Assembly: GCA_005884335.1 (NCBI GenBank)
Contig: VBCJ01000138.1
Location: 1 to 20,879, forward strand
Reading direction: 5' to 3'
DNA: 20,879 nucleotides
Origin: Betaproteobacteria bacterium
GTDB taxonomy: Bacteria; Pseudomonadota; Gammaproteobacteria; Burkholderiales; SG8-39
Position numbers and translations under genes: made by a program. The notes beneath the pieces were generated by a model, which was not told the DNA's origin, ran no database searches, and saw nothing but the letters and a program-made list of their open reading frames with translations. How positions within the stretch are numbered: the first letter of the stretch is position 1; each line of letters opens with the position of its first letter. Below, piece by piece: positions 7,600 through 15,111 of the stretch.

Positions 7600-8702
7600 T
7601 CAGATAATTTTCTGGGCGGCAAGCCGGTCGAGTTCGCCGTTGCCGAGCCCCAGGAGGGAGCCCAGCACCTCGCGCGTATGCTCGCCGAGCCGTGGCGGCG
7701 GGACCGTATATTCGACCGGCGTTTCCGAAAATCGCATCGGGCTGGCGATTCCGGGCAGCGTCCCCGAGAGCGGGTGCGGCATGTCGATCTTCAGCCCGCG
7801 GTGCTGCACCTGCGGATTCTCGAAGACCTCGCGGTAGTTGTTGATCGGACCGCAGGGCACGTTGGCCGCTTCGAGCCGCTCGATCCAGTCCTTGCTCGCG
7901 CGCCGCTTCATGATTTCGCGCACAAGGCGAGAATCACGTGGCCGTCGGCGGTCGGGAACACCTCGTACGGAAGCAGGTTGGCGTGCGCGTTGCCGTAGCG
8001 CCCGGGCACCTTGCCCGAGGTGAAATAATTGAAGATCTGATTCGCCCCGAAGGCGACGATGGTGTCGAGCAGCGCCACGTCGATGTACTGCCCCTTGCCG
8101 GCGCGCTCGCGATGCGCGATCGCCGCGGTGATCGCCAGCGCGGCGTACATCCCCGTGAGGACATCGGTAATGGCGATGCCCACTTTCTGCGGGCCGCCCC
8201 CCGGAAGGTCGTCGCGTTCTCCGGTGATGCTCATGAGGCCGCCCATGCCCTGGAAGATGAAGTCGTAGCCAGGGCGCTGCGCATACGGACCGGTCTGGCC
8301 GAACCCGGTCACCGAGCAATACACGATCTTCGGGTGGATCTTTTTCAGGTCCTCGTACGCGAGCCCGTACTTGGCCAGCCCGCCGACTTTGTAGTTTTCG
8401 ATCACCACGTCGGATTTCAGGGCGAGTTCGCGCGCGATGCGCTGGCCCTCGGGTCTCGAGATGTCGAGCGTCACCGATTTCTTTCCGCGGTTGACCGACA
8501 GGAAGTAAGCGGTCTCGCGCGTGTCCTTTCCGTCCTTGTCCTTGAGGAAAGGCGGACCCCAGCTGCGCGTGTCGTCGCCCGAGCCCGGCCGCTCCACTTT
8601 GATGACCTCCGCGCCGAGGTCGGCGAGGTTCTGCGATGCCCAGGGCCCGGCGAGAACGCGGGAGAGATCGAGGACTCGAATATGAGAGAGCGGGCGCGGC
8701 AT
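7600..8702 (-). pseudogene. CaiB/BaiF CoA-transferase, internal deletion plus frameshift
   Basis: This is a second class III CoA-transferase, interrupted. The start at 8702 (MPRPLSHIRVLDLSRVLAGP) is preferred to 8768 because it matches where the family normally begins. The first part carries the predicted catalytic Asp147 in RPGYDFIFQG and runs to DGHVILA near 7926. It then reads LCAKS and stops at 7908. The rest of the enzyme resumes in another frame at 7926 as LVREIMKRRASKDWIERL and continues normally to 7600, with the usual LGEHTREVLGSLLGL close to the end. The two parts total ~367 residues against a usual ~400-410. About 40 codons are therefore missing, with a lost length of 1 mod 3. The missing part would contain the GNDGQF-like segment typical of the family. 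A truncated N-terminal 264-residue protein could be made but lacks the C-terminal region. No other damage is visible. Confidence 0.85.
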
Positions 8703-8772
8703 GGCCGGAGCGATCGGGGACCGGCGGATTATATCGGCAGCACGGAGAGCCGGGGCGGTATGCGCCATGGCT

Positions 8773-8778
8773 TATAAT
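8773..8778 (+). promoter_or_regulatory. Putative -10 element (TATAAT) upstream of etfB
   Basis: A perfect TATAAT lies 29 bases before the etfB ATG, in the 105-bp divergent region between etfB and the broken CoA-transferase. No convincing -35 hexamer is seen 16-18 bases upstream. A leader of about 20-25 bases would follow. Confidence 0.5.
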
Positions 8779-8807
8779 CCGCCTGTATTTTTCGCAAGAG
8801 GCGGTGA

Positions 8808-9560
8808 ATGAAAATCCTGGTTGCGGTCAAGCGCGTCGTCGATTTCAACGTCAAGGTGCGCGTCAGGGCCGACGGCTCGGGTGTCGAAACTGCCAACGTC
8901 AAGATGTCGATGAATCCCTTCGACGAGATCGCGGTCGAGGAATCAATACGCTTGAAGGAAGCCGGGATCGCGACCGAGATCGTCGTGGTATCGTGCGGAG
9001 TGCAGGCTTGCCAGGAGACATTGCGCACGGCGCTCGCCCTCGGCGCCGACCGGGCGATCCTCGTCGAGACCGAGGTGGAGCTGCAGCCGCTCGCGGTGGC
9101 CAAGCTCCTGCGCGCGATCGTGCAGAAGGAAAGCCCGCAGCTCGTCATCCTCGGCAAGCAGGCAATCGACGACGACTGCAACCAAACGGGCCAGATGCTC
9201 GCGGCGCTGCTCGGCTGGTCACAGGGAACCTTCGCTTCGAAGGTAAAAATCTCGGACCGCAAGGCCGAGGTGACGCGCGAGGTGGACGGAGGACTCGAAA
9301 CGATCTCGATCACGATGCCCGCCGTGGTGACGACCGATCTGCGCCTGAACGAGCCGCGCTATGTCACGCTCCCCAACATCATGAAGGCGAAGAAGAAACA
9401 CATGGAAGTGCTGAAACCCGACGCGCTCGGCGTGGACGTCACCCCGCGGCTCAAGACCTTGAAAGTGGAGGAGCCGCCCAAGCGCAAGGCGGGGGCCAGA
9501 GTGCACGACGCCAGGGCGCTGGTTGCGAAGCTCCGCAACGAAGCCAAGGTGATTGCATGA
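8808..9560 (+). CDS. etfB: Electron transfer flavoprotein beta subunit
   Basis: This is the small subunit of the cytoplasmic ETF, which accepts electrons from acyl-CoA dehydrogenases and passes them to ETF-ubiquinone oxidoreductase. The product is 250 residues, normal for EtfB. It starts MKILVAVKRVVDFNVKVRV, has the conserved MNPFDEIAVEE block, the AMP-site stretch LGKQAIDDDCNQTGQMLAA, and the recognition loop EPRYVTLPNIMKAKKK near residue 184. This is a housekeeping (group I) ETF by sequence rather than a bifurcating one. The ATG follows an AGAGGCGG ribosome site. Its stop overlaps the etfA start (ATGA), so the subunits are made in a coupled way. Confidence 0.97.
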   Translation: MKILVAVKRVVDFNVKVRVRADGSGVETANVKMSMNPFDEIAVEESIRLKEAGIATEIVVVSCGVQACQETLRTALALGADRAILVETEVELQPLAVAKLLRAIVQKESPQLVILGKQAIDDDCNQTGQMLAALLGWSQGTFASKVKISDRKAEVTREVDGGLETISITMPAVVTTDLRLNEPRYVTLPNIMKAKKKHMEVLKPDALGVDVTPRLKTLKVEEPPKRKAGARVHDARALVAKLRNEAKVIA

Positions 9561-10489
9561 GCGTGCTCGTCGTCGCCGAGCACGACAACCAGTCGGTCAG
9601 ATCGGCGACGCTCAATACCGTCGCTGCCGCGGCGAAGATCGGGGGCGAACTCGTCGTCCTTGTCGCCGGCTCGAGCTGCGGCGCGGCAGCAAAGGCCGCC
9701 GCGGCGATCCCGGGCGTCAAGAAAGTCCTGGTGGCTGACGCACCGCACTACAAGGACCCGCTTGCGGAGAACCTCGCCCCGCTGGTCGTGGATCTTTCCG
9801 GAGCCTACACGCACGTCCTTCTGCCCGCGAATTCCTTCGGCAAGAATCTCGCGCCGCGCCTCGCGGCGCTGCTCGATGTCGCGCAGATCTCCGACATCGT
9901 CTCGGTCGTGAGCGCCGACACTTTCGTTCGCCCGATCTATGCCGGCAATGCTCTTGCGACCGTGCAATCGAAGGACAAGATCAAGATCATCACCGTGCGA
10001 ACGACGGGTTTCGACGCGGTTTCCGCAAACGGCGGCTCGGGCGCGGTCGAAACCCTGCAGGCGGGCGCGGATGCGGGCCTGTCATCGCTCGTCGGCCGCG
10101 CGCTCACCAAGTCCGAGCGTCCCGAGCTGACTTCCGCGCGTGTGGTGGTCTCCGGAGGACGCGGCATGGGCTCGGGGGACAACTTCAAGGTCCTGGAACC
10201 GCTCGCCGACAAGCTGGGCGCGGCGATGGGGGCTTCGCGTGCGGCGGTGGACGCGGGATTCGTGCCGAACGACTGGCAGGTCGGGCAGACCGGCAAGATC
10301 GTCGCGCCGGAGCTCTACATCGCCGTGGGCATCTCGGGCGCGATCCAGCACCTCGCGGGCATGAAGGACAGCCGCGTCATCGTCGCCATCAACAAGGACG
10401 AGGAAGCGCCGATATTCCAGGTGGCAGACTACGGGATCGTCGGGGACCTGTTCCAGATCGTTCCGGAATTGGTGAAAGAGCTGGGATAA
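9557..10489 (+). CDS. etfA: Electron transfer flavoprotein alpha subunit
   Basis: This is the FAD-binding large subunit of ETF. The product is 310 residues, normal for EtfA. The start at 9557 overlaps the etfB stop, and MSVLVVAEHDNQ is the usual N-terminus. The open frame runs far upstream but only opposite etfB coding, so it is not part of the gene. The C-terminal FAD domain shows SGGRGMGSGDNF, then VGQTGKIVAPELYIAVGISG and AIQHLAGMKDSRVIVAIN, the EtfA signature. The end VADYGIVGDLFQIVPEL is standard. A 20-bp gap leads to the acyl-CoA dehydrogenase gene, with no terminator visible. Confidence 0.97.
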   Translation: MSVLVVAEHDNQSVRSATLNTVAAAAKIGGELVVLVAGSSCGAAAKAAAAIPGVKKVLVADAPHYKDPLAENLAPLVVDLSGAYTHVLLPANSFGKNLAPRLAALLDVAQISDIVSVVSADTFVRPIYAGNALATVQSKDKIKIITVRTTGFDAVSANGGSGAVETLQAGADAGLSSLVGRALTKSERPELTSARVVVSGGRGMGSGDNFKVLEPLADKLGAAMGASRAAVDAGFVPNDWQVGQTGKIVAPELYIAVGISGAIQHLAGMKDSRVIVAINKDEEAPIFQVADYGIVGDLFQIVPELVKELG

Positions 10490-10509
10490 ACGGCTTTGCA
10501 GAGGCACCT

Positions 10510-12291
10510 ATGAGCGAATACAAAGCACCGCTGCGCGACATGCACTTCGTGCTGCAGGAATTGGCCGGACTGGCCGAGATCGCGAAGCTGCCCGGCTGCG
10601 AGGAGATCAACGCCGAGCTCGTCGATCAGATTCTCGAGGAGAGCGCGAAGTTCGCAAGCGGCGTCCTCTCGCCGCTCAACAAGCCTGCCGACAAGGAGGG
10701 CTCGAAGTGGGACAAGGGCAGCGTCACCACTCCCAAGGGCTTCAAGGAGGCGTACCGGCAGTTCGTGGAAGGCGGCTGGAACGCGCTGCAGGCGCCCGCC
10801 GAGCACGGCGGGCAGGGGCTCCCGAAGATCGTCTCGACGCCCGTCGTCGAGATGTGGAAGTCGGCCAACCTCTCTTTCTCGCTTGTTACGATGCTCACCG
10901 CAGGCGCGGTCGAGGCATTGATCCTGCGCGGCACCGAGCAACAGAAAGAGCAATACCTGCCGAAGATGATCGAGGGCAGCTGGACCGGCACCATGAACCT
11001 CACCGAGCCGCAGGCGGGCTCCGATCTTGGACTGGTGCGGACCCGCGCAGTCCGCGAAGGAGATCATTACCGCGTCTCGGGACAGAAAATCTTCATCACT
11101 TACGGCGAGCACGATCTGGCCGAGAACATCGTCCACCTCGTGCTCGGGCGCGTCGAGGGCGCACCCGAGGGCGTTCGCGGCATCTCGCTGTTCCTCGTGC
11201 CGAAGTTCCTGGTGAACGCCGACGGCTCGCTCGGGCAGAGGAACGAGGTGCAGTGCGCCTCGATCGAGCACAAGCTCGGCATTCACGCGAGCCCGACCGC
11301 CGTGCTCGTATACGAAAACGCAGTCGGTTACCTGGTGGGCGAGGAGAACCGCGGCCTCGAGTACATGTTCATCATGATGAATCTCGCGCGATTCGCGGTG
11401 GGCATGGAAGGCCTCGCGATCGCCGAGCGCGCCTACCAGCAGGCGCTTGCGTACGCCAAAGAGCGCGTCCAGAGCCGCGATGTCGCGGGCGGCGGCAAGG
11501 CGGTGACCATCATCCACCACCCCGACGTGCGCCGCATGCTGATGAGCATGAAGTCGCAGACCGAGGCGATGCGCGCGCTGGGCTACGTGGTCGCGGCCGC
11601 GGTGGACAAGTCGCTGAGGCACCCCGACAAGGACGAGCGCGCGCGCAACCAGGCTTTCGTCGATCTCATGATCCCGATCGTGAAGGGCTGGTTCACCGAG
11701 ACCGGCATCGAGGTGGCGTCCACGGGCATCCAGGTGCACGGCGGCATGGGCTTCATCGAGGAGACCGGCGCGGCCCAGCACCTGCGCGACGCGAGGATCA
11801 CGACGATCTACGAAGGCACGACCGGCATCCAGGCGAACGACCTCATCGGCCGCAAGATCGCGCGCGAAGGCGGCGCGACCGCGAAGCAGGTGATCACGGT
11901 GATGCGCGCGGTCGAGGCTGACCTCGGCAAGGCGGCGGGGGAGGACATGGCGGCGACCCGCGAGGCCTTTTCCGCGGCGCTGACCGCGGCCGAGGACTGC
12001 GTCTCCTGGATGGTCATCACCTACGGCAGCGACATCAAGGCGGCGCACGCGGGCGCCGTCCCGTTCCTGAAACTCATGGGCATCGTCTGCGGCGGCTGGC
12101 AAATGGCGCGCGCCGCGCTCGTCGCCAGGCAGCGGCTCTCGGAAGGCAAGGGCGACAAGTCCTTCTACGAGGCGAAAATCAAGACCGCGCGCTTCTACGC
12201 CGATCACGTGCTGACTCAGGCGCCGGCGCTGCGAAACACGATCGTCCACGGCGCGGCGGGGGTGATGGCGCTGGCGGAGGAGCAGTTTTGA
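10510..12291 (+). CDS. Acyl-CoA dehydrogenase, long form with extra N- and C-terminal domains (DmdC-like)
   Basis: This flavoenzyme oxidises an acyl-CoA to an enoyl-CoA and donates electrons to EtfAB encoded just upstream. The product is 593 residues, against ~380 for classic short enzymes. It has the extra N-terminal segment beginning YKAPLRDMHFVLQEL and the acetyl-CoA-dehydrogenase-like C-terminal extension. The FAD/substrate loop NLTEPQAGSDLGLVRT is present, and the catalytic Glu is predicted at residue 435 in TIYEGTTGIQANDLIGRK. The family includes 3-methylmercaptopropionyl-CoA dehydrogenase and broad medium/long-chain enzymes, and the true substrate cannot be read from sequence. AGAGG lies before the ATG. 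It is probably the last gene of the etfBA operon. Confidence 0.92.
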   Translation: MSEYKAPLRDMHFVLQELAGLAEIAKLPGCEEINAELVDQILEESAKFASGVLSPLNKPADKEGSKWDKGSVTTPKGFKEAYRQFVEGGWNALQAPAEHGGQGLPKIVSTPVVEMWKSANLSFSLVTMLTAGAVEALILRGTEQQKEQYLPKMIEGSWTGTMNLTEPQAGSDLGLVRTRAVREGDHYRVSGQKIFITYGEHDLAENIVHLVLGRVEGAPEGVRGISLFLVPKFLVNADGSLGQRNEVQCASIEHKLGIHASPTAVLVYENAVGYLVGEENRGLEYMFIMMNLARFAVGMEGLAIAERAYQQALAYAKERVQSRDVAGGGKAVTIIHHPDVRRMLMSMKSQTEAMRALGYVVAAAVDKSLRHPDKDERARNQAFVDLMIPIVKGWFTETGIEVASTGIQVHGGMGFIEETGAAQHLRDARITTIYEGTTGIQANDLIGRKIAREGGATAKQVITVMRAVEADLGKAAGEDMAATREAFSAALTAAEDCVSWMVITYGSDIKAAHAGAVPFLKLMGIVCGGWQMARAALVARQRLSEGKGDKSFYEAKIKTARFYADHVLTQAPALRNTIVHGAAGVMALAEEQF

Positions 12292-12338
12292 GCACTCATC
12301 GCGCGCGCGCACGCGAGCGCATGGGCTTGCTTTGAAGC

Positions 12339-14147
12339 ATGGCCGCCGAACCGCAAACCCTCGGTCGCTACCAACTCGAGCGGGTCCTCGGCAAGGGGGC
12401 GATGGGCATCGTCTACGAGGCGCTCGATCCCAAGCTTCACCGCAAGGTCGCGATCAAAACCATTCTGATCAGCCAGCTCGACGAGGAGACCGCCAAGGAT
12501 TTCTCGATGCGGTTCGTGCGCGAGGCGCACGCCGTGGCCCGCCTCAATCACCCGAACATCGTCCAGGTCTACGACTTCGGCGAAGAAGGCGACATCGCCT
12601 ACCTCGTCATGGAGTTCATCCGCGGCAACGAGCTGAAGTCCACCCTCACCACGGGCCAGCTGTTCGACCGGAAGGAATGCGTGCGCATCATGTGCGAGCT
12701 GCTGGATGCGCTCGATTTTGCGCACGAAGCGGGGGTCGTCCACCGCGACATCAAGCCCGCCAACGTGATGCTCGACAACCAGGGCCGGACCAAGCTGACT
12801 GATTTCGGCGTGGCGCGCGTCACCGATGCCGACCGCACCAGCGCGGAGCGCACGCAGGCCGGCACGATGGTCGGCACCCCCGCCTACATGTCGCCCGAGC
12901 AAATCCAGGGGCTACGCATCGACCGGCGCACCGATATTTTCTCGGCGGGCATCATCCTGTACCAGTTTTTGACGGGCCAGAAGCCGTTTTCGGGGGAGGG
13001 CGCCTGGACGGTCGCGAAGAAGATCATCCAGGACGATCCCCCGATACCGTCGTCGATCAACATGGCGCTGTCGCCGGAGTTCGACCGGGTGGTGGCCAAG
13101 GCGCTGGCGAAGCATCCCGACCAGCGCTTTGCGACCGCGCGCGAATTCGCGCACGCGCTCAAGCGCGCCGCGGAAGGGAAGCCCGCGATACCGGAGGCCG
13201 AACCCACCGTCGTCGTCCCGCGCGAGCCCCGCGTACCGCACGCCACCCATGCTCCGGAGGCGCTGAGATCCGGGGAAATGGAGCTGGAGTTCTGGCGCTC
13301 GATCAAGGACAGCGACGACCCGAACGACTTCGAGCTCTATGTGCGGCAGTTTCCGCAAGGGGTGTATGCGTCGCTCGCGGCACGCAAGGCCGCCAAGCTG
13401 CGGAGCGGCTTACCTGCCGACGACAGCGGCACCCGCACCATGGCGGGAGCCGACAGGACGCGGCTTCAGAGGAGTGTCCCACGCGCCGAAGCGGAGGAGA
13501 GTGCGCGAGCGGCGGTCGACAAGACCATCAAGCTCGCAGATGCGCCGTCGGCGGAACCCGCGCGAGCGGGGAAGCGGCGCTCGCTGCTCGTACCAGTGGT
13601 ACTTGGAGTGCTTGTGGCGGCCGGTGCCGTCACATATTTCGTCGTAGTGAAGCCGAGCCAGCAATCGACTGCTCAGAAGATCGAGGCGGAGGCAAAGGCG
13701 AGGCGCGATGCCGCCGAAGCGGCAAAGGCGGAGGCGCAAGCGAAGCGCGATGCCGAGGCGAAGGCGCAGCGCGATGCTCAGGCGAAGCGCGACGCCGAAG
13801 CGCAGGCGAAACGCGAGGCCGAAGCGCAGGCGCAACGCGAGGCGGAGGCGCAAGCGAAGCGCGATGCCGAGGCGAAGGCGCAGCGCGAGGCCAAGGTGCA
13901 GGCACAACGCGACGCCGAGAGCAAAGCAAAGCTGGCTGCTGAGACATCACTCTGGGACTCGGTCAAGTCGAGCCGCAAACCCGCCGACGTTCAGAAATAC
14001 CTCAAGCGCTACCCGAACGGTCAGTATGCGGAACCGGCGCGCCAGCGCATGCTTGAATTGGAGAGCGCCCGGTTGGAGGAGGCCGCCAAGAAGCAGAAAG
14101 AAGGGGAAAAGAAGAAGCCTGCGATCATCGTCCCGCCGACGTTCTAG
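12339..14147 (+). CDS. Transmembrane Ser/Thr protein kinase with Ala-rich helical repeat tail
   Basis: This is a Hanks-type (PknB-like) kinase of 602 residues. The glycine loop LGKGAMGIVYEA is at 17-28, the ATP lysine is Lys40 in VAIK, the catalytic loop HRDIKPAN begins at His135 (Asp137), DFG is at 155-157, and GTPAYMSPEQ closes the activation segment. All core residues are present, so it should be active. A membrane segment at about 415-437 follows a basic stretch (GKRRS), predicting a cytoplasmic kinase and periplasmic tail. The tail has octapeptide repeats (465-534) and then a short LWDSVKSS...RYPNGQYA motif. A related motif (FWRSIKDS...QFPQGVYA, about 318-345) lies before the membrane segment. 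An in-frame TGA at 12333-12335 fixes 12339 as the first possible ATG, although the ribosome site is weak. No phosphatase gene is adjacent. Its target is unknown. Confidence 0.93.
   Translation: MAAEPQTLGRYQLERVLGKGAMGIVYEALDPKLHRKVAIKTILISQLDEETAKDFSMRFVREAHAVARLNHPNIVQVYDFGEEGDIAYLVMEFIRGNELKSTLTTGQLFDRKECVRIMCELLDALDFAHEAGVVHRDIKPANVMLDNQGRTKLTDFGVARVTDADRTSAERTQAGTMVGTPAYMSPEQIQGLRIDRRTDIFSAGIILYQFLTGQKPFSGEGAWTVAKKIIQDDPPIPSSINMALSPEFDRVVAKALAKHPDQRFATAREFAHALKRAAEGKPAIPEAEPTVVVPREPRVPHATHAPEALRSGEMELEFWRSIKDSDDPNDFELYVRQFPQGVYASLAARKAAKLRSGLPADDSGTRTMAGADRTRLQRSVPRAEAEESARAAVDKTIKLADAPSAEPARAGKRRSLLVPVVLGVLVAAGAVTYFVVVKPSQQSTAQKIEAEAKARRDAAEAAKAEAQAKRDAEAKAQRDAQAKRDAEAQAKREAEAQAQREAEAQAKRDAEAKAQREAKVQAQRDAESKAKLAAETSLWDSVKSSRKPADVQKYLKRYPNGQYAEPARQRMLELESARLEEAAKKQKEGEKKKPAIIVPPTF
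13731..13940 (+). repeat. Tandem 24-base repeat encoding E-A-Q/K-A-K/Q-R-D/E-A octapeptides
   Basis: Nine units in a row lie inside the kinase gene. Eight are octapeptides (EAQAKRDA, EAKAQRDA, EAQAKREA and variants) and one is shortened to six (QAKRDA at residues 481-486). The last two units (KVQAQRDA, ESKAKLAA) are degenerate. The composition is TolA-like and predicts a long charged alpha-helix. At DNA level the units are similar enough for slippage, so copy number may vary between strains. Confidence 0.85.
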
Positions 14148-14154
14148 CGGCGAA

Positions 14155-14931
14155 TCAGAACCGGTAGCCGAGCCTGACCCCGAGGCTGGTGATTTTTTCG
14201 GTGACCGTGTACCCGGCCGTGGTGACGACCCCGAAATTGTACTTGTATTGCTGGTATCTCAAATCGGCAGTCACGCCCAAAGCCGGGGTGATCGGGTACG
14301 TATAGGCTCCCCCGAGGCTGAAACCGAAAGTGGTGTCGGCGGTATTGTTGAAGCCGCTGTCGTCCTTCCACTTGCCCTTCATCCCGGCGATGGCGACGCT
14401 CCCGCTGAACTGCCCGTGCAGGGCGGGAACCCCTGCACCCGCGCCGACGAAAATCCCCTGGCTGTCGAACTTGTCCTTGGAAAAACCAAAGGGCGGGCTG
14501 GGTGCGTTGAGTACGGTGTTGCTTGAGATGAACCCGCCAAAACCCGAGACGCTCGCACCCTGGGCAAAAGGATGGCTGTAGCCAGCCGTCAGGGTGTAAG
14601 TATCGTGCGAAAAATCCTGCTTCTGGCTGGCTACCGAATCCCACAAGTCGTGCGTGGCGCTGAGGCTCTGCGACGCCGCCAAGTCGACATAGATTCCCTT
14701 GGGCGATGACCAAGTCAACCCGATATTCACGGCAGTGTAGCTGGACTTCGCTGTCTTGTTGCTGTAGTTGAGGCCGCCACCGAAGTTCGGAGCATTCTGG
14801 TCAAATGAAATCTTATACGTTGTCGGTGCGAGCCCGCCGTAAACGCGGAACGCGCTCTGCGCCTGAACTGCTGCGGGACAAAGGGCCAAGACCCAAAGCA
14901 ATGACCACAACTCGATACGGCGAGTTTTCAT
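14155..14931 (-). CDS. Outer-membrane beta-barrel protein (porin-like), family not recognised
   Basis: This is a probable outer-membrane barrel of 258 residues. ATG 14931 is chosen over 14955 because a GGAGGT ribosome site lies 7 bases before it and a signal peptide follows, with cleavage expected after Ala24 (AVQA). The mature protein alternates polar and hydrophobic residues in amphipathic strands (for example SYTAVNIGLTWSSPKGIYVD). It ends LGVRLGYRF with terminal Phe, the usual BAM recognition end. It is rich in Ser, Gly, Tyr and Thr. A hand count over 14701-14820 gives about 51% GC against about 68% in a sample from the acyl-CoA dehydrogenase gene (10801-10860), so it may be acquired. Its stop is 7 bases from the convergent kinase stop. 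The function (pore, adhesin, solute channel) cannot be said. Confidence 0.75.
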   Translation of the reverse strand: MKTRRIELWSLLWVLALCPAAVQAQSAFRVYGGLAPTTYKISFDQNAPNFGGGLNYSNKTAKSSYTAVNIGLTWSSPKGIYVDLAASQSLSATHDLWDSVASQKQDFSHDTYTLTAGYSHPFAQGASVSGFGGFISSNTVLNAPSPPFGFSKDKFDSQGIFVGAGAGVPALHGQFSGSVAIAGMKGKWKDDSGFNNTADTTFGFSLGGAYTYPITPALGVTADLRYQQYKYNFGVVTTAGYTVTEKITSLGVRLGYRF

Positions 14932-15028
14932 GGCGGTGACCTCCCTCTGTCTCAATTGTGTCAGTTTTCGCCGGAAATTGGAATCAGCGACTCAGGCAGA
15001 GAAAGAGGAGTTAGGAATGTCGCTCCGC

Positions 15029-15110
15029 CTCGGGCTCCGTAACATTTCTTCACAGCTATCGGGCGATCGTTCCGGATATCATCTACGTATCCACCCGAGA
15101 CGGAGCCGAG
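15029..15110 (+). promoter_or_regulatory. Long-range inverted repeat covering the ribosome site of the DUF6515-like gene
   Basis: CTCGGGCTCCGT (15029-15040) can pair with ACGGAGCCGAG (15100-15110) over 11 base pairs with one bulged G. A smaller stem, GGATA/TATCC (15074-15078 with 15088-15092), sits inside. The right arm contains the GGAG ribosome site of the gene starting at 15112. If transcribed from upstream of 15029, the leader could hide that site. Structure and role are inferred. Confidence 0.35.
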
Positions 15111-15111
15111 A

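Noticed and set aside
7900..7935. Programmed ribosomal frameshifting as the reason for the split CoA-transferase
   Set aside because: No slippery heptamer or stimulatory structure is seen, and about 40 family residues are absent, which frameshifting cannot explain.
8636..9556. An upstream extension of the etfA frame to 8636
   Set aside because: The extension only shadows etfB in another frame. The ATG at 9557 overlaps the etfB stop and matches the family N-terminus.
10429..12312. A 627-residue open frame on the minus strand opposite the acyl-CoA dehydrogenase
   Set aside because: It is low-complexity Arg/His/Ala/Leu sequence without motifs. The plus-strand gene has catalytic and structural motifs throughout.
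12300..12341. Earlier kinase start at ATG 12321, and alternating GC tract at 12300-12311
   Set aside because: ATG 12321 runs into an in-frame TGA at 12333. The short GC tract is ordinary for this base composition.
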